Below, piece after piece: positions 53,168 to 62,806 of a stretch of 64,000 bases of DNA. A program made the translations under genes and the position numbers. Within the stretch, counting starts at the first letter, position 1. Each line of letters begins with the position of its first letter. This stretch comes from Candidatus Gastranaerophilales bacterium (GTDB lineage Bacteria; Cyanobacteriota; Vampirovibrionia; Gastranaerophilales; Gastranaerophilaceae): contig CALVBD010000001.1 of the NCBI GenBank assembly GCA_944325635.1, positions 434,001 to 498,000 of the forward strand. The letters are read 5' to 3'. The notes below the pieces were generated by a model, which made no database searches, was not told the DNA's origin, and saw only the letters and a program-made list of their open reading frames with translations.

Positions 53168-55355
53168 TCTTTCCCTCATTGGAATTCTTATCTTCCAGCT
53201 GTTTTATTTTATTTTCCAAATCTTCATCCAGTTTTTTGGAAGGAAGATTAATTTTATTTTTCTTAAGTTCTTCTTCAATATTTTCCTGATATTTAATTCT
53301 GTTATGCTGCATGCCGCGCAAAATTCTACTAAAAGTTGCCGCAATGACTTTTATATCATGCAGGGTTAACGGGCTATCTGTAAGCTGACCGTCATTTAAA
53401 CGTTCAACGATGATTTTATCGATAATCTTCTCGATTTCTTCGGACGTAGGATTTTTCAAAGAACGGACAGCTGATTCGACAGCATCAGCAATCATAAGAA
53501 TAGCAGTTTCTTTGGTATTGGGTTTTGGTCCAGTATATCTGAATTGTTCTTCTTTAACATTTTCAGCACCTTCTTCTTTGACTGCCTGATTATAAAAATA
53601 ACTAGCAAGCCCCTCTCCGTGGTGTTGAAGAATAAAATTATTAATAACCGGCGGAAGCCCATATTCTTTAGCCAACTCTACACCATCTTTCGGGTGGGCT
53701 GTAATAACCATTTTACTTAATCTCGGATTCAATTTTGTATGCGGATTTTCAATTCCGAAATAAGATTGGTTTTCAACGAAAAATAACGGACGTTTAAGTT
53801 TTCCGATATCGTGATAAAAAGCTCCAACTCTTGCCAAAATAGGATTTGCGCCTATAGCCTCCGCCGCAGCTTCACAGAGGTTTGATACCATAAGACTATG
53901 ATGATAAGTCCCAGGAGCCTCAAATTGTAAACGTTTCAATAAAGGTTGGTTATGATCTGCAAGTTCAGCTAAGCCGTATGGTGTATTTATTTTAAACATA
54001 CTCTCAAAAAGAGGTAATGTTCCCAGGGCAATCATTGAACTTATTATACCGTTTAATGCAATAAATACACTGTTTTTAAAAATTAAAACATTATTTACAT
54101 CAATCAAGCAGCGCTCCAAAACATAGATAACCAGCAAAATAAGAAGCCCTGCCGCAGAAATGACAAACCCTGCCTTAATCAAATCAAAACGCCTTGAATA
54201 TCGTATTTGAGATATTGTAACCATAGAAACAAGACTTAATAAAGCGAATGTTACTATAATATGCGCAGAATATTGCGCGCCGACAGTAAGAACAGATAAT
54301 AAAACTATTGCAGCAACAATTGCGACTCTTGGATTTGTAAATATTGCCAGCAGAAGAACAAATGCCGGGACAGGCAGAACATAAGGCGAAAATCCTGTAG
54401 GCATAACGACACATATACCGGCAAGAATTAAGGCCAAAGTCGCAGATATTGCCATATATCTTGGTTCAAGAAACTGTTTTTCGAAAAATTTCATATATGT
54501 TATGAATATAAGCGTTGCGAGAAAAACCAGAATATAAATAGCAATAAGACCTTGAGCATTCAGTTCATATACGTTATAACCGGCTTGTCTTAAAGCATCA
54601 CGTTTTAATTGAGTAACAGGCTCCCCTTCAAAAAGAATTTTTTCCCCCTTTTGAAAGGTCACTTCATAAGGTTTGACAGAATTTTCGGCATTTTTACGTG
54701 CGATTTCCGTAGCGAACTCGTCTATAACCAAATTTGGGACTATAACCTGACTTAACAAAGCATTTATTATTGAAATCTGACGTTTGGAAACATTTGAAAT
54801 CAGGTTTTCACTGATTATATGATCAATACTTACAGTCTCAAAATCTTTCTCACTGATACCTTTTTGAAGAATATTGGTAAGAGTCAAATTTGCCTTATCA
54901 AACACTTCTCTCAAAGATGGGTCATCCGATTTCAAAAAGAAATTGATAACAAAATTCTTACGACTTTCACTGGAAATATCAAAAAGCAACGATAATTCTT
55001 CGAGTTTTATGTCATCCTGAACATCTTTACGACGTATTTGTATTATAGAATTTTCAAGTGTATCAAGATTTGTTTTTATAAAATTATCTTCAGCCGGTGC
55101 TAAAATAGGATCAACTTTTTGTGCGACTTCTTTCTTATGCTGTTCCGTACGCTTTACATCTATAACCGTAATTGTTTTTTGTGCAATAACATCTTTTTTA
55201 CTAATTCCGTTTTCAACTATTGTTTGAAAAAAGAAGTTTTGCGACGCTATAACCGCAGTCATTAAAATAGTAAACAACAAAAAGCCTGCTGTTTTAAAAG
55301 CCTGTGACGAAAAGAAAAAGTCACGTATTCTGGCTGCAAAAATAACTTTATTCAT
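53157..55355 (-). CDS. pgpH: 7TM-HD c-di-AMP phosphodiesterase PgpH-like
   Basis: A 732-residue membrane protein. One N-terminal membrane span is followed by a large extracytoplasmic region (about 45-255), a seven-helix membrane block (about 270-460) and a cytoplasmic HD domain with YHHSLMV, AFYHDIGKLKRP and HHGEG. This is the 7TMR-HD layout of PgpH, which degrades c-di-AMP to pApA. cdaA, the synthase, is found later in this window. The extracellular part of this family may sense a ligand. It overlaps ybeY by 11 bases. Confidence 0.9.
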   Translation of the reverse strand: MNKVIFAARIRDFFFSSQAFKTAGFLLFTILMTAVIASQNFFFQTIVENGISKKDVIAQKTITVIDVKRTEQHKKEVAQKVDPILAPAEDNFIKTNLDTLENSIIQIRRKDVQDDIKLEELSLLFDISSESRKNFVINFFLKSDDPSLREVFDKANLTLTNILQKGISEKDFETVSIDHIISENLISNVSKRQISIINALLSQVIVPNLVIDEFATEIARKNAENSVKPYEVTFQKGEKILFEGEPVTQLKRDALRQAGYNVYELNAQGLIAIYILVFLATLIFITYMKFFEKQFLEPRYMAISATLALILAGICVVMPTGFSPYVLPVPAFVLLLAIFTNPRVAIVAAIVLLSVLTVGAQYSAHIIVTFALLSLVSMVTISQIRYSRRFDLIKAGFVISAAGLLILLVIYVLERCLIDVNNVLIFKNSVFIALNGIISSMIALGTLPLFESMFKINTPYGLAELADHNQPLLKRLQFEAPGTYHHSLMVSNLCEAAAEAIGANPILARVGAFYHDIGKLKRPLFFVENQSYFGIENPHTKLNPRLSKMVITAHPKDGVELAKEYGLPPVINNFILQHHGEGLASYFYNQAVKEEGAENVKEEQFRYTGPKPNTKETAILMIADAVESAVRSLKNPTSEEIEKIIDKIIVERLNDGQLTDSPLTLHDIKVIAATFSRILRGMQHNRIKYQENIEEELKKNKINLPSKKLDEDLENKIKQLEDKNSNEGKNEN

Positions 55356-55395
55356 TATATATCACCATTTTGTTTTAAATTAAAACTACACCACA

Positions 55396-56355
55396 CTATT
55401 TTATATCTTCCTTAAAATTTTTCAAGCCTGTTGACTTGACCATCCTTTGAACATCTTCTATTAACTTTCTGTTAATTGAAATAAGTTCAGACAAAACTGC
55501 GATTAAAGAAACCTGTACACCGGTCAGCAAAAGAATTGCGGCAAGTATCAATGATTGAACATGCCCCTGCCCGCTCCCGTTTGAAAAATAATATAAAAAT
55601 CGGCCGCCTAAAATTAAACCCGCCAAAAGGAACAGAGAACCAATCATTATAAAGAAACGAAATGGTCTGTATATTATAAACATTCGGAGCATCGTAAAAA
55701 TTGAACGCCATATATACAAAAACATATTTGAAAATAAACGGGAACGTCTGAGTTCCAGGTTAACATCAATTTCAACGCATTCTGTCACAAGACCCTTTGC
55801 CTTTGCCTGAATAATGGTTTCCAGCGTGTAAGTGTAATTATCAAAAATATTCAACTGCAATGCCGCATTTCTTGAAAAAGCTCGAAATCCGCTCGGAGCA
55901 TCTTTTACATCTGTTTTACTCACACAACGCATTACAAAAGAGCCAAGTTTCTGTAAACATTTTTTCATAAAAGAAAAATGCTTAATTTTTGCGACAGGTC
56001 TTGTGCCAATTACAATATCAGCCTTACCGTCCAACACCGGTTTAACAATATCAGAAATAAATTCTGCCTTATACTGATTATCGGCATCTGTATTTACTAT
56101 AATATCCGCACCCATCTCAAGAGCTTTGTTAAGCCCTGCCGAAAACGCTTTTGCAAGACCTTTATTTGTTCCGAGCGACACAACTTCAGCTACTCCGAAT
56201 TCTCGTGCGACTTCAACAGTCCTATCTGTTGAACCATCATCAATAATGAGAATTTCAATTTCATCAATTCCATCAATATGCTTTGGAAGATCTTTTAATG
56301 TAATCGGAAGCGATTTTTCCTCATTAAAACATGGAATCTGAATTACCAGTTTCAT
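55396..56355 (-). CDS. GT2 glycosyltransferase with C-terminal membrane anchors
   Basis: About 319 residues from ATG 56355 (MKLVIQIPCFNEEKSLP). EILIIDDGSTDRTVEVA (about 33-49) and the DxD-like NTDADNQY (about 88-95) define a GT2 domain. Two C-terminal membrane segments (about 232-255 and 268-292) are those of the polyprenyl-phosphate glycosyltransferases such as GtrB-like enzymes. It probably makes a lipid-linked sugar used by a GT-C enzyme, for example the one encoded divergently. Confidence 0.87.
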   Translation of the reverse strand: MKLVIQIPCFNEEKSLPITLKDLPKHIDGIDEIEILIIDDGSTDRTVEVAREFGVAEVVSLGTNKGLAKAFSAGLNKALEMGADIIVNTDADNQYKAEFISDIVKPVLDGKADIVIGTRPVAKIKHFSFMKKCLQKLGSFVMRCVSKTDVKDAPSGFRAFSRNAALQLNIFDNYTYTLETIIQAKAKGLVTECVEIDVNLELRRSRLFSNMFLYIWRSIFTMLRMFIIYRPFRFFIMIGSLFLLAGLILGGRFLYYFSNGSGQGHVQSLILAAILLLTGVQVSLIAVLSELISINRKLIEDVQRMVKSTGLKNFKEDIK

Positions 56356-56423
56356 ACACATCCTCTCTCTGCTTTTTTTTATTATATAATTAAAATATAT
56401 AATTTACAAACGGGGATGATTAT

Positions 56424-58055
56424 ATGGGTATCTGGATAATAACTATTTTAGGCATTATTGTCAGATTATTGTTTATTAATAAGACTGAGGGTTTGTGGAA
56501 TGATGAATATGTTTCCTGGATAGTAGCTTCACAACCGTTAACAAACGGCTTTTTTGAAAATATAAAATCACAATGCCACATGCCTTTTTATTATTTATAT
56601 TTAAAAACATTTATGACTATTTTCGGACAAAGTGATCTTGTATTAAGATTATCATCCGCCCTTGCAGGTGTAGCGTCAATACCGGTTATGTATCTTGTCG
56701 GAAAGCAACAAAACAAAAAGACAGGATTACTGCTTGCATTTTTTACGGCAATAAGCTCTTTTTTGATTTACTATTCGCAGGAAGTCAGATTATATTCGAT
56801 TTTGTTTTTATTTTCGGCACTGTCGCTGTTATTTACGCTTAAAATCCTACAAAAAACAAATTTGAGAAATCTTATAGGACTAATCATCTCGGATTTTTTG
56901 ATATTGATAACTCATACAATCGGATTTGTATATGTGTTTTTTAATATAGTTCTTGTAAGTATATTCTTATACAAAAACTTTAAAAAAGCCGTATTAAAAT
57001 TATGGCTTGTAATTGCTTTATTATGCCTGAGTGCAATGCCTTTAATTTTAAAAATATTCACTACAAAAACATTCTCCCAGTGGTGGGGTAGTTTTACACC
57101 TGCAAAATTCGGATTTTTAATGACAGATTACTTCTCACCTGTTCTGACCAATCTGGTCGATTCTCCGGCAAAATTTTTCTATAATCCTTCTCCTGAATTT
57201 ATTATATTTGCACTTATACCTGCGATTATTGCTCTCATTTGGATCATAAAATCAATTATCAAAGATAAAATCAACCTGGCTCTTTTGCTAAGTACAATTG
57301 GCGTACTTTTTATAATGACATGCGCAGCCATTTGCGGGAAATTAGTATTTATAACCAAATATTCTATGGAAATTTATCCTATATTACTCTTTCTTACGGC
57401 ATGCGGAGCATTGTCGTTTCAAAAAAAACTGCCAAAATATATTTTAATAACAATTTTTTGCCTTATACAAATTACCTATCTTACAGCAAGCCCGCTTTCT
57501 GCCCCGAAAATCAGAAGAGCACAAGGGCATGCTATTGTTGCGGAATTGATAAACAAATCAAATTTGAAAAAAGACGATATTATAATTTTGGAATATTATC
57601 CGCCGTCACGATTTGAAAAATATATTGATTTTTCAGACTATAATGTTATTTCAATAGATAAGGGAAATTTCCCGCAGTATATGTCTCCGGATACGGATTA
57701 TGCAAAAGCATACAGGGAAGGGAAACAAATATACCGGGAAATGTTCGCCTCAAACCGAAACCCCTATTTGAGATACAAAATATATACAGAAGTTGTGAAA
57801 AATATGAAAAAAAATCAAAGCGTTTTAGTAGTCATGCTTAATAGTGTTGCTTTTTATCCTTCAAATGTTATGATGGCTATATCAGCTGATGATACTTTGT
57901 ATGAAAAAACACCTTTATTATTTCTGGTTTTCTCGCACATTAAAACTCAAGTGTTCTATGATTTGTCTGAAACCCTTACGAGAATAGACTTTAAGAGCAA
58001 AGGTGATTGGGCTGCAATTAAGTTCACAAAACTTAATAATCAAAGAAAGGAATAG
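56424..58055 (+). CDS. GT-C family glycosyltransferase (GT39/ArnT-like)
   Basis: A 543-residue protein with about 10 membrane segments. The catalytic-type acidic loop after the first span is EGLWNDEYVSW (about 23-33), and YYSQEVRLYS (about 112-121) is a second family motif. The C-terminal part (about 365-543) is soluble and likely periplasmic. Such enzymes use polyprenyl-linked sugars, probably from the GT2 enzyme encoded divergently. GGGG lies upstream of ATG. The acceptor is unknown. Confidence 0.8.
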   Translation: MGIWIITILGIIVRLLFINKTEGLWNDEYVSWIVASQPLTNGFFENIKSQCHMPFYYLYLKTFMTIFGQSDLVLRLSSALAGVASIPVMYLVGKQQNKKTGLLLAFFTAISSFLIYYSQEVRLYSILFLFSALSLLFTLKILQKTNLRNLIGLIISDFLILITHTIGFVYVFFNIVLVSIFLYKNFKKAVLKLWLVIALLCLSAMPLILKIFTTKTFSQWWGSFTPAKFGFLMTDYFSPVLTNLVDSPAKFFYNPSPEFIIFALIPAIIALIWIIKSIIKDKINLALLLSTIGVLFIMTCAAICGKLVFITKYSMEIYPILLFLTACGALSFQKKLPKYILITIFCLIQITYLTASPLSAPKIRRAQGHAIVAELINKSNLKKDDIIILEYYPPSRFEKYIDFSDYNVISIDKGNFPQYMSPDTDYAKAYREGKQIYREMFASNRNPYLRYKIYTEVVKNMKKNQSVLVVMLNSVAFYPSNVMMAISADDTLYEKTPLLFLVFSHIKTQVFYDLSETLTRIDFKSKGDWAAIKFTKLNNQRKE

Positions 58056-58116
58056 CAATTTTTCTTATGTTTGAACCTATATATATATAGAAGGGTTTAG
58101 TAAAGAAAATAGTGTT

Positions 58117-59577
58117 ATGAAGGTAGAAAAGATTAACTTAACAAATTACAACGGTGCGTCAAAATTACGCGTTACAAGCGGAATGCACAGTTCTAACAGT
58201 AATTTTGAGAGCCCGAATTTTACAGGTTCGGTTGTACAGGCGGACATGGTTAAAGATCTGCAAAAGTTAATGCCCAGAACTATCAGAGTAACAAATAAAT
58301 TAGCTGATAGCATGGGAGAAATTCAAAATATTATTATTAACTCCTTAGGTACAGGTTTGGTTGCCCCTATATTTATTAAATATAACCCGCTTTCTAAAAC
58401 TGATGAAGATACAAGAACTTATTCAGCATGGAGACAGCCAATTTCTGCAGTTTTGGCGGTTGCGACACAGGCAAGCATGGTTGCACCTTTTAACAACCTG
58501 ATAAACTGGATGGCAAATGTCGGAAAACTTGCAGATCCTTACAATAAAACAAATTTCCAGAGTGATGCGTATATCAGAAAATTGATACATAAAACAAATC
58601 CGGAATTAAGTAAAGAGCAATTGGACAGAGCTGTTGCCAAAGAAAAAGTAAAACAATATAACAAACTTTTAGAAAATCTTAAAAATGAAAATACAATTTA
58701 CATAAAACAATACAATGCTCCGTCCAAGAAAATGGATAATGGCTCGTTTAAAAATCTTCTTCTTGAAACAATAGACGATATGATAAAAGATGACAACGAT
58801 AAACTTAAAAATTGTGACAAAACTAGTGAAAAACGGAAGATAAGAAGCGAATTTTTCAGAAAACATAATGATAATGCCAAACAGGTTCTTACTGAAATAA
58901 AAGATAATTTAAATAATTTAAACAGCGTTCCTGATTATAAAGATTATCTATCTTCAAAAATAAAATCATTAAAAGCAGAAAATGCTGATGAAGAACTGAT
59001 TAAAATGGTAAAAGAAGTAAAAGAACGTGCGACAATTAAGACAAATGACCCTAATGCGCAAAAAGCTTTGATAGAAGAAATTCGAAACAAAATATCCAAA
59101 ATGCTTAAGCAAGCAGATACATACTCCAAAGCAATCTCAGAAGAAGATGTCTCCAAACATGTTGAAGAAAGCGTAAAAAATAAAACAACAACACTCAATA
59201 CATCTATTAAAACACTTCAAGACATAAAAACAGACATTTCCTCTACTGATGGCTGGACAATCAAAGACATCGAAAAAAGAATTTCAAATAAATTAAAAGA
59301 AGCTAATTTATCAGAAGATTGCAGTATAAAAATTCCGTTTTCAACAAAAGTAATAGAAAAATATAAATCAAATATCGAAAGCAGTCTTGACGGCTACAAA
59401 CGTTTCACCGGTTTGATTATATCATTAGCGGTTCTGCCGATTACCTGCACACTTTTGAACTGGATTTATCCGATCTTTATGGATGCAGTATTCCCGAACC
59501 TTTCTAATAAAAAACACGACAACGAAGCTTCGGCACTCGTAGCAAAAGCTCCTAAAACAGAGGAGGCTAAACGATGA
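58117..59577 (+). CDS. Lineage-specific membrane protein with FTG motif and coiled coil
   Basis: A 486-residue protein. N-terminal PNFTGSVVQADM (about 34-45) is similar to a motif in the 49674 protein. About 100-145 are hydrophobic; a long lysine/glutamate-rich coiled coil follows (about 170-420). A C-terminal membrane segment (TGLIISLAVLPITCTLLNWIYP) and an alanine/lysine tail end it. No known family. It overlaps the next gene by 4 bases. It may be a structural envelope or cytoskeleton-like protein of this lineage; that is a guess. Confidence 0.6.
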   Translation: MKVEKINLTNYNGASKLRVTSGMHSSNSNFESPNFTGSVVQADMVKDLQKLMPRTIRVTNKLADSMGEIQNIIINSLGTGLVAPIFIKYNPLSKTDEDTRTYSAWRQPISAVLAVATQASMVAPFNNLINWMANVGKLADPYNKTNFQSDAYIRKLIHKTNPELSKEQLDRAVAKEKVKQYNKLLENLKNENTIYIKQYNAPSKKMDNGSFKNLLLETIDDMIKDDNDKLKNCDKTSEKRKIRSEFFRKHNDNAKQVLTEIKDNLNNLNSVPDYKDYLSSKIKSLKAENADEELIKMVKEVKERATIKTNDPNAQKALIEEIRNKISKMLKQADTYSKAISEEDVSKHVEESVKNKTTTLNTSIKTLQDIKTDISSTDGWTIKDIEKRISNKLKEANLSEDCSIKIPFSTKVIEKYKSNIESSLDGYKRFTGLIISLAVLPITCTLLNWIYPIFMDAVFPNLSNKKHDNEASALVAKAPKTEEAKR

Positions 59578-60335
59578 GTAAAGTTTATAACGTTCTTTCA
59601 AATGCCGCTAACAAAACAGTCGAATATACACTTATAAAACCTCTGAATAAACTTTCTACAGCGCCGGGAATGGGTCATGTAAGAAAAGAATTCTGTAATA
59701 AAAATCTTAATTTTATGAACGGTGTAGGTATTACATCCATTATCCTGAAAGATGGTCTTGGCTGCTATATGTACGTTAAACAGAGTTTAAATAACGAAAA
59801 AATTCCTGCAGATAAACGTAAATTCGTGGCGGCTCTGGATCTTGCAAACGGCGGATTAATGATTGCAATGCAGATATTACTTTTCCTTACAATTTCAAGT
59901 AAAGCAATGCAGAAAAAAATGTTCCAGGGTCTCTATGGAAAATACTTCAGCAGAGGTGTAACAAAAGGTTACCAGGCCATTATTAAAAACATGGATAAAT
60001 ATAAAGGAATAACAAATAAAGAATTTGAAAAAGGCATGGATGCAATACATGACAAAGCAGTTGAAGCTTTCAGTAATATAACATCACTTGTCGCTGCTAC
60101 AATTATTGGTAAACGTGTAATTGTTCCGTTTATAGCAACACCTCTGGCAGACAAAACTAAAAAGTGGATGTGCAGAAACGATAAGCCGGAAGAAATCGAT
60201 TCCGAAACAAAAAATACATACTGCAAAGAAAAACACGACCACCGCAAGGCAAACTGCCAGCCACAAACTCAGTTGACCGCACAGGTTAACAAATTTACGG
60301 ATAAACTCAAAACCTTAACAACCCCTGAAAAATAA
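59574..60335 (+). CDS. Lineage-specific membrane protein paired with the previous gene
   Basis: A 253-residue protein. Hydrophobic stretches lie at about 47-66 (MNGVGITSIILKDGLGCYMY) and 86-108 (ALDLANGGLMIAMQILLFLTI), and another near 170-190; a cysteine/histidine-rich cluster (CKEKHDHRKANC) lies near 219-230. The start has GAGGAGG and overlaps the upstream stop (ATGA), so translation is coupled. I recognise no family. The pair probably act together. Confidence 0.6.
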   Translation: MSKVYNVLSNAANKTVEYTLIKPLNKLSTAPGMGHVRKEFCNKNLNFMNGVGITSIILKDGLGCYMYVKQSLNNEKIPADKRKFVAALDLANGGLMIAMQILLFLTISSKAMQKKMFQGLYGKYFSRGVTKGYQAIIKNMDKYKGITNKEFEKGMDAIHDKAVEAFSNITSLVAATIIGKRVIVPFIATPLADKTKKWMCRNDKPEEIDSETKNTYCKEKHDHRKANCQPQTQLTAQVNKFTDKLKTLTTPEK

Positions 60336-60596
60336 TCCGATAAATTTGCTATTAGGTCTCAAAAAATTCTGAAAAAACAAAAGTTTTAAAAAGGGCTTTT
60401 CCATAAAACTTAGAAAACTAATTGATGCGGATGCTGAAATTCAGTTTTTCAAACAATGCAACATTTTAGAGTATCGCCAGACAGCAATAATTTTCCACAG
60501 ATAGCAGCCTGCGAAGATAGGTAAAACACCAACATACTCTCATACCTCATCCGTAATAACCTATACAGATTATTTAAAAAGGGGCACTATTGTAGA
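60336..60596. other. Intergenic stretch with a short decayed reading frame
   Basis: No gene is supported. A 33-codon open stretch at 60403-60504 (including LRKLIDADAEIQFF) has protein-like composition but no start or ribosome site. It could be a gene remnant. Confidence 0.3.
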
Positions 60597-60944
60597 CTAA
60601 AACGGTTTTGTCTGGTTAAGTTTCAGACGCAAATCTCTAAATCTAGCAATATCTTCCTGAGTTTTACCGGAATCTTTAAATACAGCCTGGGCTGACGGAT
60701 GAACCATTAATACATAATCCATGTGGATTTCCAGAAAATTATATTTTCTCGGTGCCTGATTTGCATTACGCGGATAAATCTCCGCATTTGTTACTGCAAG
60801 AAAACGTCTTTCTTTATCATTTAAAAGGTCTGTCAATTCACGGTTTGTATTTGTATATTTTGAAACGTGAACAATACCTTTTATATCATGGTCAACTGTT
60901 AATATGCTAACCTCTATAGGAACCGTGTCTAAATTCTTTGCCAT
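60597..60944 (-). CDS. Conserved small protein of unknown function
   Basis: A 115-residue soluble protein, probably beta-rich in the first 85 residues (VPIEVSILTVDHDIKGIVHVS), ending in a charged helix. A DUF-type small domain is likely, but I cannot name it. AAAGGA lies upstream of ATG. It stands 63 bases from the yitT stop on the same strand and may be read from the same transcript. Confidence 0.65.
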   Translation of the reverse strand: MAKNLDTVPIEVSILTVDHDIKGIVHVSKYTNTNRELTDLLNDKERRFLAVTNAEIYPRNANQAPRKYNFLEIHMDYVLMVHPSAQAVFKDSGKTQEDIARFRDLRLKLNQTKPF

Positions 60945-61006
60945 CTTCTTATCCTTTAATTACCGATAAAATAAGTATAATATATTTTCTATGAATTGTC
61001 TATATG

Positions 61007-61888
61007 TTAAATTTTATCAATTCTTTTTTTCATGCGTGTTCCATAGACTTCGTGGACATCAACAACAGAAAGGAATGCTGAAGGATCAATTCTTCTTACA
61101 ACTTCTTTGAGTTTACTCATTTCAAGACGGGATACGACACAGTAAATGACAGTTTTATCAATTCCTGAGTAACCGCCCTTTCCATATAAATAGGTAATCC
61201 CGATTTCCAAATCTTCAACAAGAACTTTGCCGATTTCTTCAGAACAATCACTGATAATACGAACCGACTTAGAAGTATCCAGACCGTCAATAACAGTATC
61301 AATTACTCTGTATGCCACAAAATAAGTTAAAATAGAGTACATAGCCTGTTCCCATCCAAAAACTAGACCTGATGCACCGTATATAAAAATATTAAATGCC
61401 ATAATAATTTCACCGACAGAAAGTCCGAATTTTTTTGACAAAACAAGCGACATCATCTCGGTACCGTCCAGAGAACCTTCATTTTTTAAGACAATTCCTA
61501 CACCAAGCCCAAGCATCATACCGCCGAACACTGTGGCTAGTAAATGATCTCCTGTTACTTTAAAACTATGAAAAATATTCGTTGCAATACCTAACATAGC
61601 AATAGCAAAAAATGTTTGTATCACAAAATTTTTACCCATTTTTGTAAAAGCCATACAAACAAAAGGAATATTTAAAATCACGATTAAAAGACCAAGATTA
61701 TATTTAAATACGTGACTCAATATCATTGAAACACCAACAACACCGCCGTCAATCATTTCATTTGGAACAAGAAACCCCTCCAACGCAAACCCAGCTATGA
61801 ACGCTCCTAGTGCTAAAAAAATCATTTTTTTTATAACATTTAATATTGTTTTTGGCTGCGGGAGTTTTATACAATTTATGAAAGACAT
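61007..61888 (-). CDS. YitT-family membrane protein
   Basis: A 293-residue protein with five membrane segments and a C-terminal DUF2179 cytoplasmic domain (about 215-285: LEIGITYLYGKGGYSG). The DUF161/YitT signature is VPNEMIDGGVVGVSMIL (about 41-57) and NEGSLDGTEMMSLVLSK. The function is unknown; suspected to be a transporter or sensor. It is 5 bases from the cdaA stop, in the same operon, with AAAGGAATA upstream. Confidence 0.88.
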   Translation of the reverse strand: MSFINCIKLPQPKTILNVIKKMIFLALGAFIAGFALEGFLVPNEMIDGGVVGVSMILSHVFKYNLGLLIVILNIPFVCMAFTKMGKNFVIQTFFAIAMLGIATNIFHSFKVTGDHLLATVFGGMMLGLGVGIVLKNEGSLDGTEMMSLVLSKKFGLSVGEIIMAFNIFIYGASGLVFGWEQAMYSILTYFVAYRVIDTVIDGLDTSKSVRIISDCSEEIGKVLVEDLEIGITYLYGKGGYSGIDKTVIYCVVSRLEMSKLKEVVRRIDPSAFLSVVDVHEVYGTRMKKRIDKI

Positions 61889-61893
61889 ATTCT

Positions 61894-62805
61894 TTATTCC
61901 TTTTTACCGGTATTTTTTCTAATAGTAATAAAATTATTTATTTTGAATATAGTTTTTTTGTTACCTTCAAATTCATCTTCATCCTTGTAACCGAGAATAT
62001 TTTCAAGGTCGTTTTTCAAAGTAACAAGATCTTCATAGCGTTTGAGAGTTCCGTCAAGCGCAATAGAAACATCACCGGTTTCTTCCGAAACAACAAGACA
62101 AGCAGCTTCGCTTGCTTCGGACATACCGATTGCAGCTCTGTGGCGGGTACCATACTTCCAGCTAAGCTTAGGATCTTCTGTTAGCGGAAGCAGAACTCCC
62201 GCAGATATAATTTTCGGTCCGCTTATTACAACCGCGCCGTCATGAAGCGGTGTATTAGGATGGAAAATCGTAAGCAAAAGTTCTGTAGATAAATCTGCAT
62301 TCAATTTTGTTCCGACATCGTAATATGTATTACTCAAGTCATTCTGAAAAACAATCAAAGCTCCGGTATGAGATTTTGAAAGAAATCTTACGGCTTCAAC
62401 GATTTCTTTTATAACATCAATTCTTTCATCTTTATCAGATTTTGTATTATTTGAAGAAAAAGCCTTGCTTATAAAGTCAACCTGTCCCAAAAACCCGAGA
62501 AAACGACGGAGTTCCGGCTGGAATATAACGATTAGACTTAAGGAAACAAGCGTCACGATTGATTTCAGAAACATACCGAGGATTTTCAAATCAAATCTCA
62601 CAAGGATTTCACCGAACATCCAGACAAAAATTAAAATAAAAATACCTTTAACAAATTTTTCGGATTGTGTATTTTTAATAAATTTTTTATAAAATGCATA
62701 AAGAATAAGTACAATTATGCCGACTTCGAAAAGGTTTGTCCAACTAAAGGACAAATCCATAGCGCCTATTTGAGATTGTAAATAGAAAATAAAATCGTCA
62801 AACAT
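61894..62805 (-). CDS. cdaA: Diadenylate cyclase CdaA (DisA-N domain)
   Basis: A 303-residue membrane-bound cyclase. Three membrane segments in the first 95 residues are followed by the DAC domain with PLHDGAVVI (DGA 189-191) and YGTRHRAAIG (RHR 221-223), both intact. It makes c-di-AMP from two ATP. The encoding of pgpH in the same window gives both sides of c-di-AMP turnover. It lies one base after lysA and before yitT. No CdaR or GlmM gene is adjacent, unlike in Firmicutes. Confidence 0.95.
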   Translation of the reverse strand: MFDDFIFYLQSQIGAMDLSFSWTNLFEVGIIVLILYAFYKKFIKNTQSEKFVKGIFILIFVWMFGEILVRFDLKILGMFLKSIVTLVSLSLIVIFQPELRRFLGFLGQVDFISKAFSSNNTKSDKDERIDVIKEIVEAVRFLSKSHTGALIVFQNDLSNTYYDVGTKLNADLSTELLLTIFHPNTPLHDGAVVISGPKIISAGVLLPLTEDPKLSWKYGTRHRAAIGMSEASEAACLVVSEETGDVSIALDGTLKRYEDLVTLKNDLENILGYKDEDEFEGNKKTIFKINNFITIRKNTGKKE

Positions 62806-62806
62806 A

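Noticed and set aside
60403-60504. Small gene containing LRKLIDADAEIQFF
   Set aside because: No start codon with a ribosome site. It may be a remnant, but it is too short to support.
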